A DNA stretch of 64,000 bases from Hyphomicrobiales bacterium (GCA_017305535.1 JAFKKN010000001.1:62001-126000), one strand, 5' to 3'; shown: positions 28,987 to 37,377, counted from the stretch's first letter. Notes: generated from the letters alone by a model not told the origin. Translations and numbers: made by a program.

Positions 28987-29946
28987 TTGAACGGGGGTGG
29001 TCATATAGACCTCCGCCGCCTCCGTTACTTCGTGGCTGCGGCGGAAGAGTCGAGTTTCCACCGTGCGGCACTGCGGCTGAACACCAATCAATCCGTCATT
29101 TCGAAGCATGTTCGCGACATTGAGGAGGAATTGGGCGCGGACCTGTTCCGCCGCGAACCGGGACATGGTGCGCAGTTGACGGAAGTCGGCCGGGTATTTC
29201 TCGGCGACGTGCGCGCGATGTTCGATGATCTTGACCGCGCGAAGATGGCCGCGTTGGCGGTGGCCAATGGCCGACGCGGCCGCTTGCGGTTGGCGGCGTC
29301 GGAAGACGTGATGACGAGCACGCTTGCGCGCATCATTTCCGCATATCGAGACCAATGGCCGGAGGTTCATTTCGACCTGCGGGAATTACCGGCCATCGCG
29401 CAGATTCGCGCATTGCAACGCGGCCGGATCGATCTCGGACTTATGCTTCCGCCGGTCGAGGAAGCGACGGTCATCAGCGATGTCGCGTGGTCCGATAGCT
29501 TGTTGGCCGCACTTCCGGAAGCTCATACACTTGCGGGACGAGCTGATCTTCATGGGACCGATTTCGACGGCCACGATGTCATCGTCGGACATCCCGAACG
29601 AGGTCCGCGCTGCGGTCGACATGTGCTCGATCTGCTTGACGCGCTGCATGTGAATGTGCGGATCGTCGCCGAGGTAGAGCATCTTCAGACAGCGTTGATG
29701 CTGGTGCAATCCGGGACGGGCATCGCCTTCGTGCCCGGCGCGCTGGTGGATGTCAGCATCGCCGGCATCGTGTTCCGTCCGTTCGCGCCCGCAACTGGGC
29801 GGGTCGTCGTCCATGCCGTTTGGCCGGACGCGGCGACCAGCGGGCTTGTCGCGCAGTTTTTGCGTGTCGCGCACGCGGTCATGGCCTGCAAGTGGCCACC
29901 TCAGGGGCACGGCAACGGCACAAAGAACCCCATTCGCTCAGCATAA
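28987..29946 (+). CDS. LysR-family transcriptional regulator
   Basis: A 319-residue regulator: N-terminal winged helix-turn-helix (LRRLRYFVAAAEESSFHRAALRLNTNQSV-type region, residues about 8-65) and a periplasmic-binding-like effector domain. The only usable initiation codon near the N-terminus is TTG 28987; there is no in-frame ATG before the conserved region, and the upstream frame is closed. The target is not evident: no divergent gene lies directly upstream, and the nearest metabolic genes are the enoyl-CoA hydratase/DUF1330 pair. The last 25 residues are unlike the family and may be poorly conserved. Confidence 0.82.
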   Translation: MNGGGHIDLRRLRYFVAAAEESSFHRAALRLNTNQSVISKHVRDIEEELGADLFRREPGHGAQLTEVGRVFLGDVRAMFDDLDRAKMAALAVANGRRGRLRLAASEDVMTSTLARIISAYRDQWPEVHFDLRELPAIAQIRALQRGRIDLGLMLPPVEEATVISDVAWSDSLLAALPEAHTLAGRADLHGTDFDGHDVIVGHPERGPRCGRHVLDLLDALHVNVRIVAEVEHLQTALMLVQSGTGIAFVPGALVDVSIAGIVFRPFAPATGRVVVHAVWPDAATSGLVAQFLRVAHAVMACKWPPQGHGNGTKNPIRSA

Positions 29947-30467
29947 AATAGACAGCGCGGGCGCGGATTGACGGTTGTCCGTCAGCGCGCCGCTCGCGAA
30001 TTCGTGAGGATCGCTGAACAGTGATATCGACGCCGCGTTGGCGTGCGCCGCGCAGATCGGCGGCGAGTATTTCGTCGTTTCGTGCGTAGCCGGATAGCAA
30101 TCGTTTTGCGTCCGCTCCAGCGCGTGATTTGCTCGGTTAGCGATAGCTCTACGATGGGGAAGATCAGCGGAGGGAAGGACTTGGGCTGATGGCAAGATAA
30201 ACCGGATTTTCAATCCGGGCGGACTTCGCCCTTAAGTGTTTGTCTGCACATTGTTTTTGAGGGTGCCACTGCGGCACTGCGCGAGGTGCGCGCGTGCCGG
30301 TCATCTATCTACCTGATTGATTCAGCTTCTCTTTTCGCGTGCCACTCGCACGGTGCGGTTTTCGCAACCCGTCCGATGTGCACGCTATAGCCGTCGTTTC
30401 TACGCCATAGCACGATGACGGCTTTTGCGGTTTTGCGCGTCCAGAATCCGACGCTGATCCTGCCTTC
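29947..30467. other. Non-coding region before the relaxase, possible left end and oriT of the mobilizable element
   Basis: 521 bp without a supported gene. It contains back-to-back hairpins at about 30202-30234 (CCGGATT-TTC-AATCCGG, then GGGCG-GACTT-CGCCC). Farther on are two related inverted repeats that each begin GTGCCACT, at 30263 (GTGCC-ACTGC-GGCAC) and 30339 (followed by CGCAC-G-GTGCG), separated by an AT-richer stretch. Such repeats just upstream of a relaxase gene suggest an origin of transfer. No copy of the tRNA-Ser 3' end was found here by eye. Confidence 0.4.
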
Positions 30468-32591
30468 ATGGCAGACCACGACGACAGCAATTTCCGCATC
30501 AGGCCGGGCCGTTCGAGGGCAAAGGGAACGCCCGTCCGCTCGCGCGACCTGTCGTTCATCTCACAGGTGAAGATCGCCGTGCGCAAAGCGGGCGGCAATC
30601 CCAACAGGGCCGACTTCGGCACGGGATCATCCGGTGGCCGGAACGGAGGCAGCGGACGATTCAACGCACGCGGCCGGGGCGCGAAGGTGATGGCCTCGAT
30701 CCCCCACGAAGGCGGCGGCTGCCAGCGCGATTCCGCTGGCCGCATCCGCTCCCGCCGCGTCGTGGTCAAGGCGCGCGTGGTGAAGCTGGCCGGAAAGGGA
30801 ACGAATGCACGCGGGCTGAAGATGCGCGGCGGTGCCAGCGCCGGGGCGGTCGATGCCCATCTGCGCTATCTCGAACGCGACGGGGTGACGCGCGACGGCG
30901 AGAAGGGCCATGCCTATTCGGCCATTGAGAACGAAGCCGACAGTAAGGCGTTCATCGAGCGCGGGCGCAACGACCGCCACCAGTTCCGCTTCATTGTTGC
31001 GCCGGAGGATGCCACCGAGATGGGCGACCTTCGCGGCTTCACCCGCGACCTGATGCGGAAGATGGAAGCCGACCTTGGGACGGACCTCGACTGGATCGCC
31101 GTCGATCACCACAACACAGGCCATCCCCACACCCATGTCATCGTCCGGGGCGTGCTCGATGACGGGCGCATCCTCAACATCGCCGGGGACTATATCGCCC
31201 ACGGCGTCCGACACCGGGCGCAGGAACTGGTCACGCTCGAACTTGGGCCGCAGACCGAGATCGAATTGCGCCACAAACTCGCCAACGAGATTGGGGCCGA
31301 ACGCTGGACCCGGCTCGACAAAATGCTGGTGGCCGAACAGCGTGACCAAGGCGTCATCGACCTTCGCCCCGGCGAAGGGGCAAGCTACCTCGTGCGCGAC
31401 AATCGGGCCGCGCTGGTCGGGCGTGTCCGCACGCTTGAACGCTGCGGCCTCGCCAGCGAGATCGAACCCGGCCAGTGGCAGGTCACGGACCGCGCCGAGC
31501 AGACCATGCGGGAGCTTGGCGAACAGGGCGACATCATCAAGACCATGCACCGGGCGCTGGCCGAACATGGGCTGGCCGACGAGCGCGGCCCGACACAATA
31601 CGTTTGGCGCGCCAGTCAGATCACCGAGCCTATCGTCGGCCGCGTGCTCGACAAAGGGCTGGCCGGGGATGAGATGAGCGACCGGCTGCATCTCGTCATC
31701 GACGGCGTGGACGGACGCACCCACTATGTCGAGACGGCCGACACCGCCCGGCTGGACGAGGTGAAGCGCGGTCATATCGTCGCGCTCGATCCCATTCCGG
31801 CCAATCCCAAGCCACGCAACGCGGACCTCAACATCCAAAATATGGCGCAGGCTAATGGCGGTATCTACCGCCCGAGCGAACATCTGGAAGTGGCCCGGCC
31901 CCAGATCGAACGCATCAATGGCGATCCCGACGCCTTCATCCGCTCGCATGTCCGCCGCCTCGAAGCCCTGCGCCGCGCCGGGCATGTCGAGCGCATCCAT
32001 GCCGACGAGTGGAAAATCCCCGCCGACATCGCCGAGCGCGGTATCGCCCATGACGCCCGCGACCGGGGCAAGGATTTCTCCGTCCGCACCCTGTCCAGTC
32101 TCAGTATTGATCGCCAGATCGGCAGCGACGGGGCGACCTGGCTCGACCGGGAGCTTGCCTCTCCGAACCGGATGGCCTTGGCGGAATCCGGCTTCGGCCA
32201 TGATGTTGCGCAGGCCATGGAGCGCCGCCGCCAGAGCCTTGTCGATCAGGGCCACGCCGTGCGCACGGAAACGGGCGCCATCCGCGCTCCGAAAGACCTG
32301 CTGGTGCGGTTGGAACGGGCGGAGGTGGAGCGCGTCGGCAAAGCGATGGCCGCCGAACGCGGCCTGTCCTATACGCCGAGCCAGTCCGGCGAATATGTCG
32401 CCGGACGCCTCGCTGGCGTCGCCACGCTCGCCAGCGGACGCTTCGCCATGATGGAGGATGGGCTCGGCTTCCAGCTTGTGCCGTGGCAGCCCGTTCTCGA
32501 AAAGCAGATCGGCAAGCACATTAGCGGTATCGCACGCGACGATGGCGGGATCGAATGGAGTTTTGGCCGCAAGCGGGGCCTTGGCTTGTGA
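30468..32591 (+). CDS. VirD2-like relaxase with DUF3363 domain
   Basis: A 707-residue mobilization relaxase. The N-terminal 110 residues are basic and disordered-looking. The nuclease domain (about 110-260) has a candidate catalytic Tyr in HLRYLERDGV and the three-histidine metal motif DHHNTGHPHTHVIVRG starting near residue 213. The remainder (about 270-707) matches DUF3363, the long C-terminal region found with such relaxases. It is expected to nick oriT and carry the strand during conjugation. ATG 30468 is the first good start. A long antisense open frame covers the whole gene and is taken as a composition artefact. Confidence 0.85.
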   Translation: MADHDDSNFRIRPGRSRAKGTPVRSRDLSFISQVKIAVRKAGGNPNRADFGTGSSGGRNGGSGRFNARGRGAKVMASIPHEGGGCQRDSAGRIRSRRVVVKARVVKLAGKGTNARGLKMRGGASAGAVDAHLRYLERDGVTRDGEKGHAYSAIENEADSKAFIERGRNDRHQFRFIVAPEDATEMGDLRGFTRDLMRKMEADLGTDLDWIAVDHHNTGHPHTHVIVRGVLDDGRILNIAGDYIAHGVRHRAQELVTLELGPQTEIELRHKLANEIGAERWTRLDKMLVAEQRDQGVIDLRPGEGASYLVRDNRAALVGRVRTLERCGLASEIEPGQWQVTDRAEQTMRELGEQGDIIKTMHRALAEHGLADERGPTQYVWRASQITEPIVGRVLDKGLAGDEMSDRLHLVIDGVDGRTHYVETADTARLDEVKRGHIVALDPIPANPKPRNADLNIQNMAQANGGIYRPSEHLEVARPQIERINGDPDAFIRSHVRRLEALRRAGHVERIHADEWKIPADIAERGIAHDARDRGKDFSVRTLSSLSIDRQIGSDGATWLDRELASPNRMALAESGFGHDVAQAMERRRQSLVDQGHAVRTETGAIRAPKDLLVRLERAEVERVGKAMAAERGLSYTPSQSGEYVAGRLAGVATLASGRFAMMEDGLGFQLVPWQPVLEKQIGKHISGIARDDGGIEWSFGRKRGLGL

Positions 32592-32816
32592 AGCCACTGG
32601 CAGCGACGGGCATCGTCTTGCTGCTGGCGGGATGGGACCAGACCGGCGTCAGGCCCTCAAGGCCAAGCCGCTGCGCGGGGGCGCTGATGCGCCCGCCTTG
32701 ACCGCCTGCCGTCGCTCCGATCGGGGCTCTCCAAGCAGACAAGGACGGATTGGGGGCGCGGTCGCGCTCCCATCCCGGAACGGAAAAAGCTGGCCTTCGG
32801 GGGCGGCGCATGATAG
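32592..32816. other. Probably decayed coding sequence between the relaxase and the toxin-antitoxin genes
   Basis: About 225 bp with only short open frames: one begins GTG at 32588 with a hydrophobic start (GIVLLLAGW) and stops after 37 codons; another, ending at 32813, reads basic and ends KKLAFGGGA. Related elements often carry a small signal-peptidase-like or transfer gene here, so this could be a remnant. I cannot assign it. Confidence 0.3.
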
Positions 32817-32828
32817 GTTACATGTAAC
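32817..32828. promoter_or_regulatory. Palindromic operator candidate of the MazEF-type operon
   Basis: GTTACATGTAAC is a perfect 12-bp palindrome ending 20 bp before the antitoxin ATG. It overlaps the expected core promoter. Toxin-antitoxin operons are usually autorepressed at such a site by the antitoxin or the complex. Confidence 0.6.
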
Positions 32829-32848
32829 TAGAAATATAGAGGCCGATC

Positions 32849-33076
32849 ATGGTAGCGGTATCGAAGAAGCCTAAGACGGTGCGCGTGAAGGTGCGGGAGC
32901 ATCGCGAGCGGCTGCGCGCGCAAGGGTTACGCCCGATCCAGATTTGGGTGCCAGACGTGCGCTCTCCCTCGTTCCGGGAGCAGGCTCGCCGCCAGTCGCA
33001 AGCAGTTGCGGCGAGCGCCCATGCCCATGACGACCAAGCCTTCATCGACGCCGTATCCGATTGGGGCGATGAATGA
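32849..33076 (+). CDS. Antitoxin, MazE-like (DUF3018 type)
   Basis: A 75-residue, strongly basic N-terminal protein with the pattern of DUF3018 antitoxins: VREHRERLRAQGLRPIQIWVPDVRSPSF, then a helix and an acidic tail ending AVSDWGDE. The N-terminal part is likely DNA-binding and the tail likely wraps the toxin. ATG 32849 lies 20 bp after a perfect palindrome. The stop overlaps the toxin start (ATGA). It would help maintain the mobile element. Confidence 0.83.
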   Translation: MVAVSKKPKTVRVKVREHRERLRAQGLRPIQIWVPDVRSPSFREQARRQSQAVAASAHAHDDQAFIDAVSDWGDE

Positions 33077-33432
33077 GGCGCGGCGAGGTCTGGACCGTCT
33101 CCGGGGGCAATAACTACGCGGGCAAGCCGCGCCCCGCCGTAATCGTGCAGGATGATAGTTTCGACGCCACCGACTCCATCACCATCTGCGTTTTCACCAC
33201 CGATCCGACCGACGCGCCGTTGTTCCGCCTTGTCGTGGAGCCGAACGAGCGTAACGGCCTGCGTTCCACCTGCCGCTTGATGGTGGACAAGATCACCACC
33301 GTTCCAAAGGCGAAGATGGGCGCGCATGTCGGGCGGCTCGATGACGAGGACATGGTGCGGCTCAATCAGGCCATGACGGTATTCCTCGGCATGGCGGTGA
33401 CGCCAAGGGCCGGACGGGGGAAGCAGCCATGA
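33073..33432 (+). CDS. PemK/MazF-type toxin
   Basis: A 119-residue mRNA-interferase-like protein. It shows the family opening RRGEVWTVSGG, the KPRPAVIVQDD strand and a conserved Asp/Lys region VDKITTVPK (compare the TVDK/D region of MazF). A C-terminal helix follows. As in known MazF proteins it would cleave single-stranded RNA and be neutralised by the adjacent antitoxin. It overlaps the antitoxin gene by 4 bp. The last residues (RAGRGKQP) are polar and probably dispensable. Confidence 0.87.
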   Translation: MRRGEVWTVSGGNNYAGKPRPAVIVQDDSFDATDSITICVFTTDPTDAPLFRLVVEPNERNGLRSTCRLMVDKITTVPKAKMGAHVGRLDDEDMVRLNQAMTVFLGMAVTPRAGRGKQP

Positions 33433-33526
33433 TGCTCAATGTATCTTCCCAACCGCGCGGTAAAAGACGGCTATCGGCGGCACATAGGCTATTCGGGATT
33501 CTGGGCGTGTCCGCGATCCTTGAGGC

Positions 33527-33781
33527 ATGTCCCAGACGCGCGCCCATCACAGCCGCAAATGCCGCGGGCGCGCACGGAACGGCGCGCTGCCGAAAGACCT
33601 TTATGCCTACGCCGAGCTCCGGCCTTTGCCCCGCATCGGGCGTCCGTCCAAGTGCGAACTCGAGACGTGGACCGTCACCGACGACTGGCCCGATCCGCTA
33701 CCCGTCACGCAGGCCGAAATCGACCTGTTCGAGGCGTGGTTCGGCGACTTTTTCGATGAACTGTTCGGACCGATCCCATGA
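33527..33781 (+). CDS. Hypothetical protein of the mobile element
   Basis: An 84-residue product whose first 20 residues are basic and whose C-terminal half is strongly acidic and aromatic (EAWFGDFFDELFGP). The contrast resembles small DNA-binding or anti-regulator proteins, but I recognise no family. It precedes the recombinase gene by 21 bp on the same strand and may be a directionality factor or regulator; this is only a positional guess. ATG 33527 has a GGCATG context without a strong ribosome-binding site, so confidence is moderate. Confidence 0.5.
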   Translation: MSQTRAHHSRKCRGRARNGALPKDLYAYAELRPLPRIGRPSKCELETWTVTDDWPDPLPVTQAEIDLFEAWFGDFFDELFGPIP

Positions 33782-33802
33782 AGTGAGAGGGAGACACATG
33801 CC

Positions 33803-35500
33803 ATGACCGTGCCGCTACGCGCCGCCCTTTATCTGCGCGTCTCGACGGCGCGGCAGGCCGAGCATGATGTTTCCATTCCCGACCAGCGCAAGCAGGGTGA
33901 AGCCTATTGCGCTTCGCGCGGCTACCAGCTTGCCGAGACGTTCGTGGAGCTTGGCGCTTCCGCCACCAACGACCGCCGCCCGGAGTTCCAGCGGATGATC
34001 GAGGCGGGCACATCGAAGCTCGCGCCCTTCGATGTTGTCGTTGTCCATTCGTTCAGCCGCTTCTTCCGCGACCATTTCGAGCTTGAGTTCTATGTCAGGA
34101 AGCTCGCCAAGAACGGCGTACGCCTTGTCTCCATCACGCAGGAAATGGGCGACGATCCCATGCACGTCATGATGCGGCAGATCATGGCGCTGTTCGACGA
34201 ATACCAGTCGAAGGAGAACGCCAAGCACGTCCTGCGGGCGCAGAAGGAGAATGCGCGGCAAGGCTTTTGGAACGGCGCGCTACCGCCAATCGGCTATCGC
34301 ATCATCGCGGCCGAGACGCGCGGCGCGAAGGTCAAGAAGAAGCTGGAAATCGACCCTCTGCACGCCGACACGATCCGCCTGATCTTCCGCTTGGCGTTGG
34401 ACGGCGACAACGGTTCCGGCCCGATGGGCGTCAAGGCCATCGTCACCCACCTGAATGCGCGGCGCATCTTCACGCGCGACGGCGGGCGCTGGGGCATCGG
34501 CCAGGTTCACCGCATCCTGACCCGGCGCACGTATATCGGCGAGCACGAGTTCAACAAGCGCACCAAAGCCAAGGAGCTGAAACCCGTTAGCGAGATTGTC
34601 ACCGTCCCGGTGCCGCCGCTGATCGACCGGGAGACATTCGACACGGTTCAGGCGCGGCTCAAGGCCCGCAACCCCAAGGTCATGCCCGCCCGCGTGGTGA
34701 GCGGCCCCACGCTCCTGACCGGCATCTGCCATTGCGCCAAGTGCGGCGGAGCGATGACCATCCGCACCGGCAAGGGCGGGCGCTATCGCTACTACGCCTG
34801 TTCGATCAAGGCGCGGCAGGGCGAGACAGGATGCGAGGGCCGCTCGATCCCGATGGAGAAGCTGGACGGGGTTGTCATCGACCATATCGAGCGCGAGTTC
34901 CTCGACCCCTCCCGGCTGGAAATCGTGCTGTCCGCCGTGCTCGACCGGCGACAGGAACGCAGCGAGCGCCGTCGCGAGCATATCGCGGAGTTGAACAAGC
35001 GCGCCGCCGAGACGGAGTTGCGCCTGAAACGCCTCTACGACGCCATAGAGGCCGGTGTGACCGATCTGGACGATCCGGCGCTGAAGGACCGCATCGAAGG
35101 GCTCCGCGCGCTGCGTGACCAAGCCAAGACCGATTCCGAGCGGGCGCAAGCCATGCTCGACAGTTCGACGCAGCAGGCGATCACGCCGCAGATGGTGCAG
35201 AGATTCGCAGCCATCGCCCGCAAGCGGATGCGGATCGACGGCGGTGGCTACCGCCGCGACCACCTGCGCGCCTTCGCCCAACGTGTCGAGGTCGCAGAGC
35301 GCGAAGTGTTCATCAAGGGATCGAAAGACGAGCTTTTACGCACGCTTGTCGCCATCGGTGGCGGGAAATCGGCGGAAACTGGCGTGCCCAGTTCTGTTCT
35401 GAAATGGCGGAAGGGGTGGGATTCGAACCCACGGTGGGCTTGCACCCACGCCGGTTTTCAAGACCGGTGCCTTAAACCACTCGGCCACCCTTCCAATTGA
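33803..35500 (+). CDS. Large serine recombinase, C-terminus read through tRNA-Ser
   Basis: A 565-residue site-specific recombinase. The resolvase domain has catalytic Ser14 in LYLRVSTARQ, followed by a Recombinase domain with a helical region, a zinc ribbon (CHCAKCGGAM ... YYACSIKARQGETGC) at about 310-350, and a coiled coil at about 385-450. The frame continues into the neighbouring tRNA gene: residues 535-564 are antisense to tRNA-Ser, giving GWDSNPRWACTHAGF, and the stop is 4 bp beyond it. The functional protein therefore gains its tail from the integration target. It is expected to excise and integrate the element. Confidence 0.9.
   Translation: MTVPLRAALYLRVSTARQAEHDVSIPDQRKQGEAYCASRGYQLAETFVELGASATNDRRPEFQRMIEAGTSKLAPFDVVVVHSFSRFFRDHFELEFYVRKLAKNGVRLVSITQEMGDDPMHVMMRQIMALFDEYQSKENAKHVLRAQKENARQGFWNGALPPIGYRIIAAETRGAKVKKKLEIDPLHADTIRLIFRLALDGDNGSGPMGVKAIVTHLNARRIFTRDGGRWGIGQVHRILTRRTYIGEHEFNKRTKAKELKPVSEIVTVPVPPLIDRETFDTVQARLKARNPKVMPARVVSGPTLLTGICHCAKCGGAMTIRTGKGGRYRYYACSIKARQGETGCEGRSIPMEKLDGVVIDHIEREFLDPSRLEIVLSAVLDRRQERSERRREHIAELNKRAAETELRLKRLYDAIEAGVTDLDDPALKDRIEGLRALRDQAKTDSERAQAMLDSSTQQAITPQMVQRFAAIARKRMRIDGGGYRRDHLRAFAQRVEVAEREVFIKGSKDELLRTLVAIGGGKSAETGVPSSVLKWRKGWDSNPRWACTHAGFQDRCLKPLGHPSN
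35405..35494 (-). tRNA. tRNA-Ser (anticodon TGA)
   Basis: A 90-nt minus-strand tRNA with a GGAAGGG/CCCTTCC acceptor stem, D arm GGCCGAGTGG, anticodon arm CCGGT-CTTGAAA-ACCGG (anticodon TGA, plus-strand 35458-35460), a long class II variable arm, T arm with GTTCGAATC, discriminator G and an encoded CCA. It reads UCA and wobble UCN serine codons. The mobile element ends exactly at its 3' side. Confidence 0.96.
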
Positions 35501-35803
35501 TTGGAACCGTCTCAAAGTCGCAACGGATCAGATAGAATAGACGCCGTCGTCTTGCGGTCCAAACTCGCTGGCGCGCCTACTTATTGCAGCATGCGATGCC
35601 TCGTCAACGTGCTCGGCGGATGCAAAACACTATCTCGACCGCAAGAGAGATCACGTACGTGAACGTCTCCGCCATATCTTCCGAATTCGGATGATGGTGA
35701 AGGGGCGGTGATTGATGTTACGATCCTGTGCGGTGAGCCGGCACGGCTTCGCTCGCTCAATTGCTTCGGCCACCAGAAAGGGAACATTCCGGGAAGGTGA
35801 CCC
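35501..35803. other. Intergenic region upstream of tRNA-Ser and the cytochrome c gene
   Basis: 303 bp that should contain the minus-strand promoter of tRNA-Ser and the plus-strand promoter of the cytochrome gene. I see no further gene or clear palindrome. Confidence 0.4.
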
Positions 35804-36262
35804 ATGGGAGCGCGTCTTATCGTTTTGGCCTTGGCGGCTTGCACGCTGTTCTCGGCGCAGGTCGTAACGTCGAGAGCGGGGTCGGATCAACAGGAACTGA
35901 GGCTGGTGACGCCACCGCTCAGCATGTTCAGAAACCAGATACGGCCGCCAGCCGATACCTTGCCGGTGCCCGCCGGATTTAGTCGCGACCAAGTCCTGCA
36001 TGGCGACCGCGTGTTTCATGGCGAGGCCGCCAATGGACAGTGCAGCGTCTGCCACGGTATCGACGGGAAGGGCACCGCAAACGGGAATGACCTGACCGCC
36101 GGCATGTTCATTTGGAGCGACGGAAGCGTCAAAGAACTGAAGCGGTCCGTCCTGCATAACATGGCGATCGCTCCCGGCAGGGATGGCGATCTGGAGCCTG
36201 CGGACGTCGATGCGGTCGCGGCCTATGTCTGGGCCATCAGTCGTCAGGAGCCAGCCAAATAA
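35804..36262 (+). CDS. Periplasmic c-type cytochrome
   Basis: A 152-residue protein with a signal peptide (cleavage near residue 25) and a single heme-c site CSVCH near residue 80. The sequence around it (FHGEAANGQCSVCHGIDGKGT) is a class I cytochrome c motif. A possible axial Met lies in NMAIAPG near residue 125. It may donate or accept electrons in an alcohol or other dehydrogenase chain, but no partner is adjacent. ATG 35804 follows GAAGGTGA. Confidence 0.85.
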   Translation: MGARLIVLALAACTLFSAQVVTSRAGSDQQELRLVTPPLSMFRNQIRPPADTLPVPAGFSRDQVLHGDRVFHGEAANGQCSVCHGIDGKGTANGNDLTAGMFIWSDGSVKELKRSVLHNMAIAPGRDGDLEPADVDAVAAYVWAISRQEPAK

Positions 36263-36438
36263 CCTTCCGCGCCGCGAAGGCAACCAATGGTTTACCACGT
36301 CACATGTGTCACCCAATTTCCGCCTTGATCGGATTGCGGTATGTTAACTTGCCTCCCGTAAAGGGAGGCAGTTGGGGAATTGGGGTGCCAAGCCAGAGAA
36401 GCTAGGGCTTGGGCCATCTAAATGGTAATTTGGGGCAC

Positions 36439-37377
36439 ATGGGGATTCGCTGTTCTGCCAGCATGATCGGAATTACGCGCGCTGTCGTCGCCGTCGGGTC
36501 ATGCCTGTTGCTCGCCAATTGCGTTTCCTCGGGCAAGTTTAGTCGTGTCGATCCCAAATACGGCGTTTCCAGCAGCCCGCGCGTCGTCGCTTTCGGCCAG
36601 CCGGTGCCGAAGGGTGGCGGCACCTATCGGGTCGGCAAGCCGTACACGGTCGCCGGCCGGGTCTACGTCCCGCAAGAGGATCCAAACTATCGCGAGGAGG
36701 GCATGGCGTCGTGGTATGGTGACGATTTCCATGGGCGACTGACCGCGAATGGCGAAATCTTCGACATGGACACGCTGACCGCCGCGCACCGTACGATGCC
36801 GATCCCGAGTTACGCGCGCGTCACCAATCTCAGCAACGGCAAATCCCTGATCGTCCGGGTCAACGATCGAGGGCCTTACCACGGTAATCGCATTATCGAC
36901 GTTTCCAACAAGGCCGCGCATCTCCTGGATTTCAAAGGCCGCGGCATTGCTCGCGTTCGGGTCGAATATGTCGGCCGCGCTCCGTTGGAGGGATCGGACG
37001 ACCGGCAATTGGTCGCGACGCTCCGAACCGGCGAACCCGCGCCATCGCCGTCGACCGTTCGGGTGGCGTCGGCGCGCCCGTTCGTTCCGGAGATATCGCC
37101 GCGTTCCACGACGGTCGTGCGCGGCAACGTGCCGATGCCGGAGGAGCGGCCCTATAGTCTCGGCAACACGGTTGCCGACGCCAATTCCGCCAATGCGACG
37201 TCGGAAATGTCGTCGTCCCGTGTGGCGCGAAACGAGCGCGCACCGCTCGAAAATCCGCGGGCTGTCAGCTACGGCAGCCGTAGCCATGTCGCCGCGAACC
37301 GCGTTGTCGATGCCTATGCACCGGTCGAGCAGCAGGAAGGCCCGCGCGAGATTTTGTCAGGGCGCGGCCTTTACTGA
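36439..37377 (+). CDS. rlpA: Septal ring lytic transglycosylase RlpA-like lipoprotein
   Basis: A 312-residue lipoprotein with a lipobox LLANC (residues about 22-28 from ATG 36439), then the double-psi beta-barrel domain: GMASWYGDDFHGRLTANGE, the H of TAAHRT, and VNDRGPY. RlpA cleaves glycan strands lacking stem peptides at division septa. The C-terminal 130 residues are a low-complexity Ser/Arg/Pro region; the SPOR domain usual in E. coli RlpA is not seen. ATG 36439 gives a convincing signal peptide; ATG 36463 is also possible. The 3' end overlaps the convergent hydrolase gene by 7 bp. Confidence 0.87.
   Translation: MGIRCSASMIGITRAVVAVGSCLLLANCVSSGKFSRVDPKYGVSSSPRVVAFGQPVPKGGGTYRVGKPYTVAGRVYVPQEDPNYREEGMASWYGDDFHGRLTANGEIFDMDTLTAAHRTMPIPSYARVTNLSNGKSLIVRVNDRGPYHGNRIIDVSNKAAHLLDFKGRGIARVRVEYVGRAPLEGSDDRQLVATLRTGEPAPSPSTVRVASARPFVPEISPRSTTVVRGNVPMPEERPYSLGNTVADANSANATSEMSSSRVARNERAPLENPRAVSYGSRSHVAANRVVDAYAPVEQQEGPREILSGRGLY

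Larger units (their letters stand above)
30240..35404 (+). mobile_element. Integrative mobilizable element at tRNA-Ser (left end uncertain)
   Basis: A compact block of same-strand genes: VirD2-like relaxase, MazEF-type toxin-antitoxin, small ORF, large serine recombinase. It ends against the 3' end of tRNA-Ser(UGA). It has a relaxase but no type IV secretion genes, so it would need a helper for transfer. The right end is fixed by the tRNA; the left end is a guess within the 29947-30467 gap. The enoyl-CoA hydratase, TetR and LysR genes further left may belong to an older insertion at the same tRNA. Confidence 0.6.

Noticed and set aside
30196-30236. tRNA-Phe-like anticodon hairpin (CCGGATT-TTC-AATCCGG) upstream of the relaxase
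   Set aside because: The minus-strand loop resembles a Phe anticodon arm, but there is no T arm or acceptor stem, so it is only a hairpin.
30627-32597. 656-codon minus-strand open frame covering the relaxase gene
   Set aside because: It mirrors the relaxase in antisense, has no family resemblance and is explained by high GC at third codon positions.
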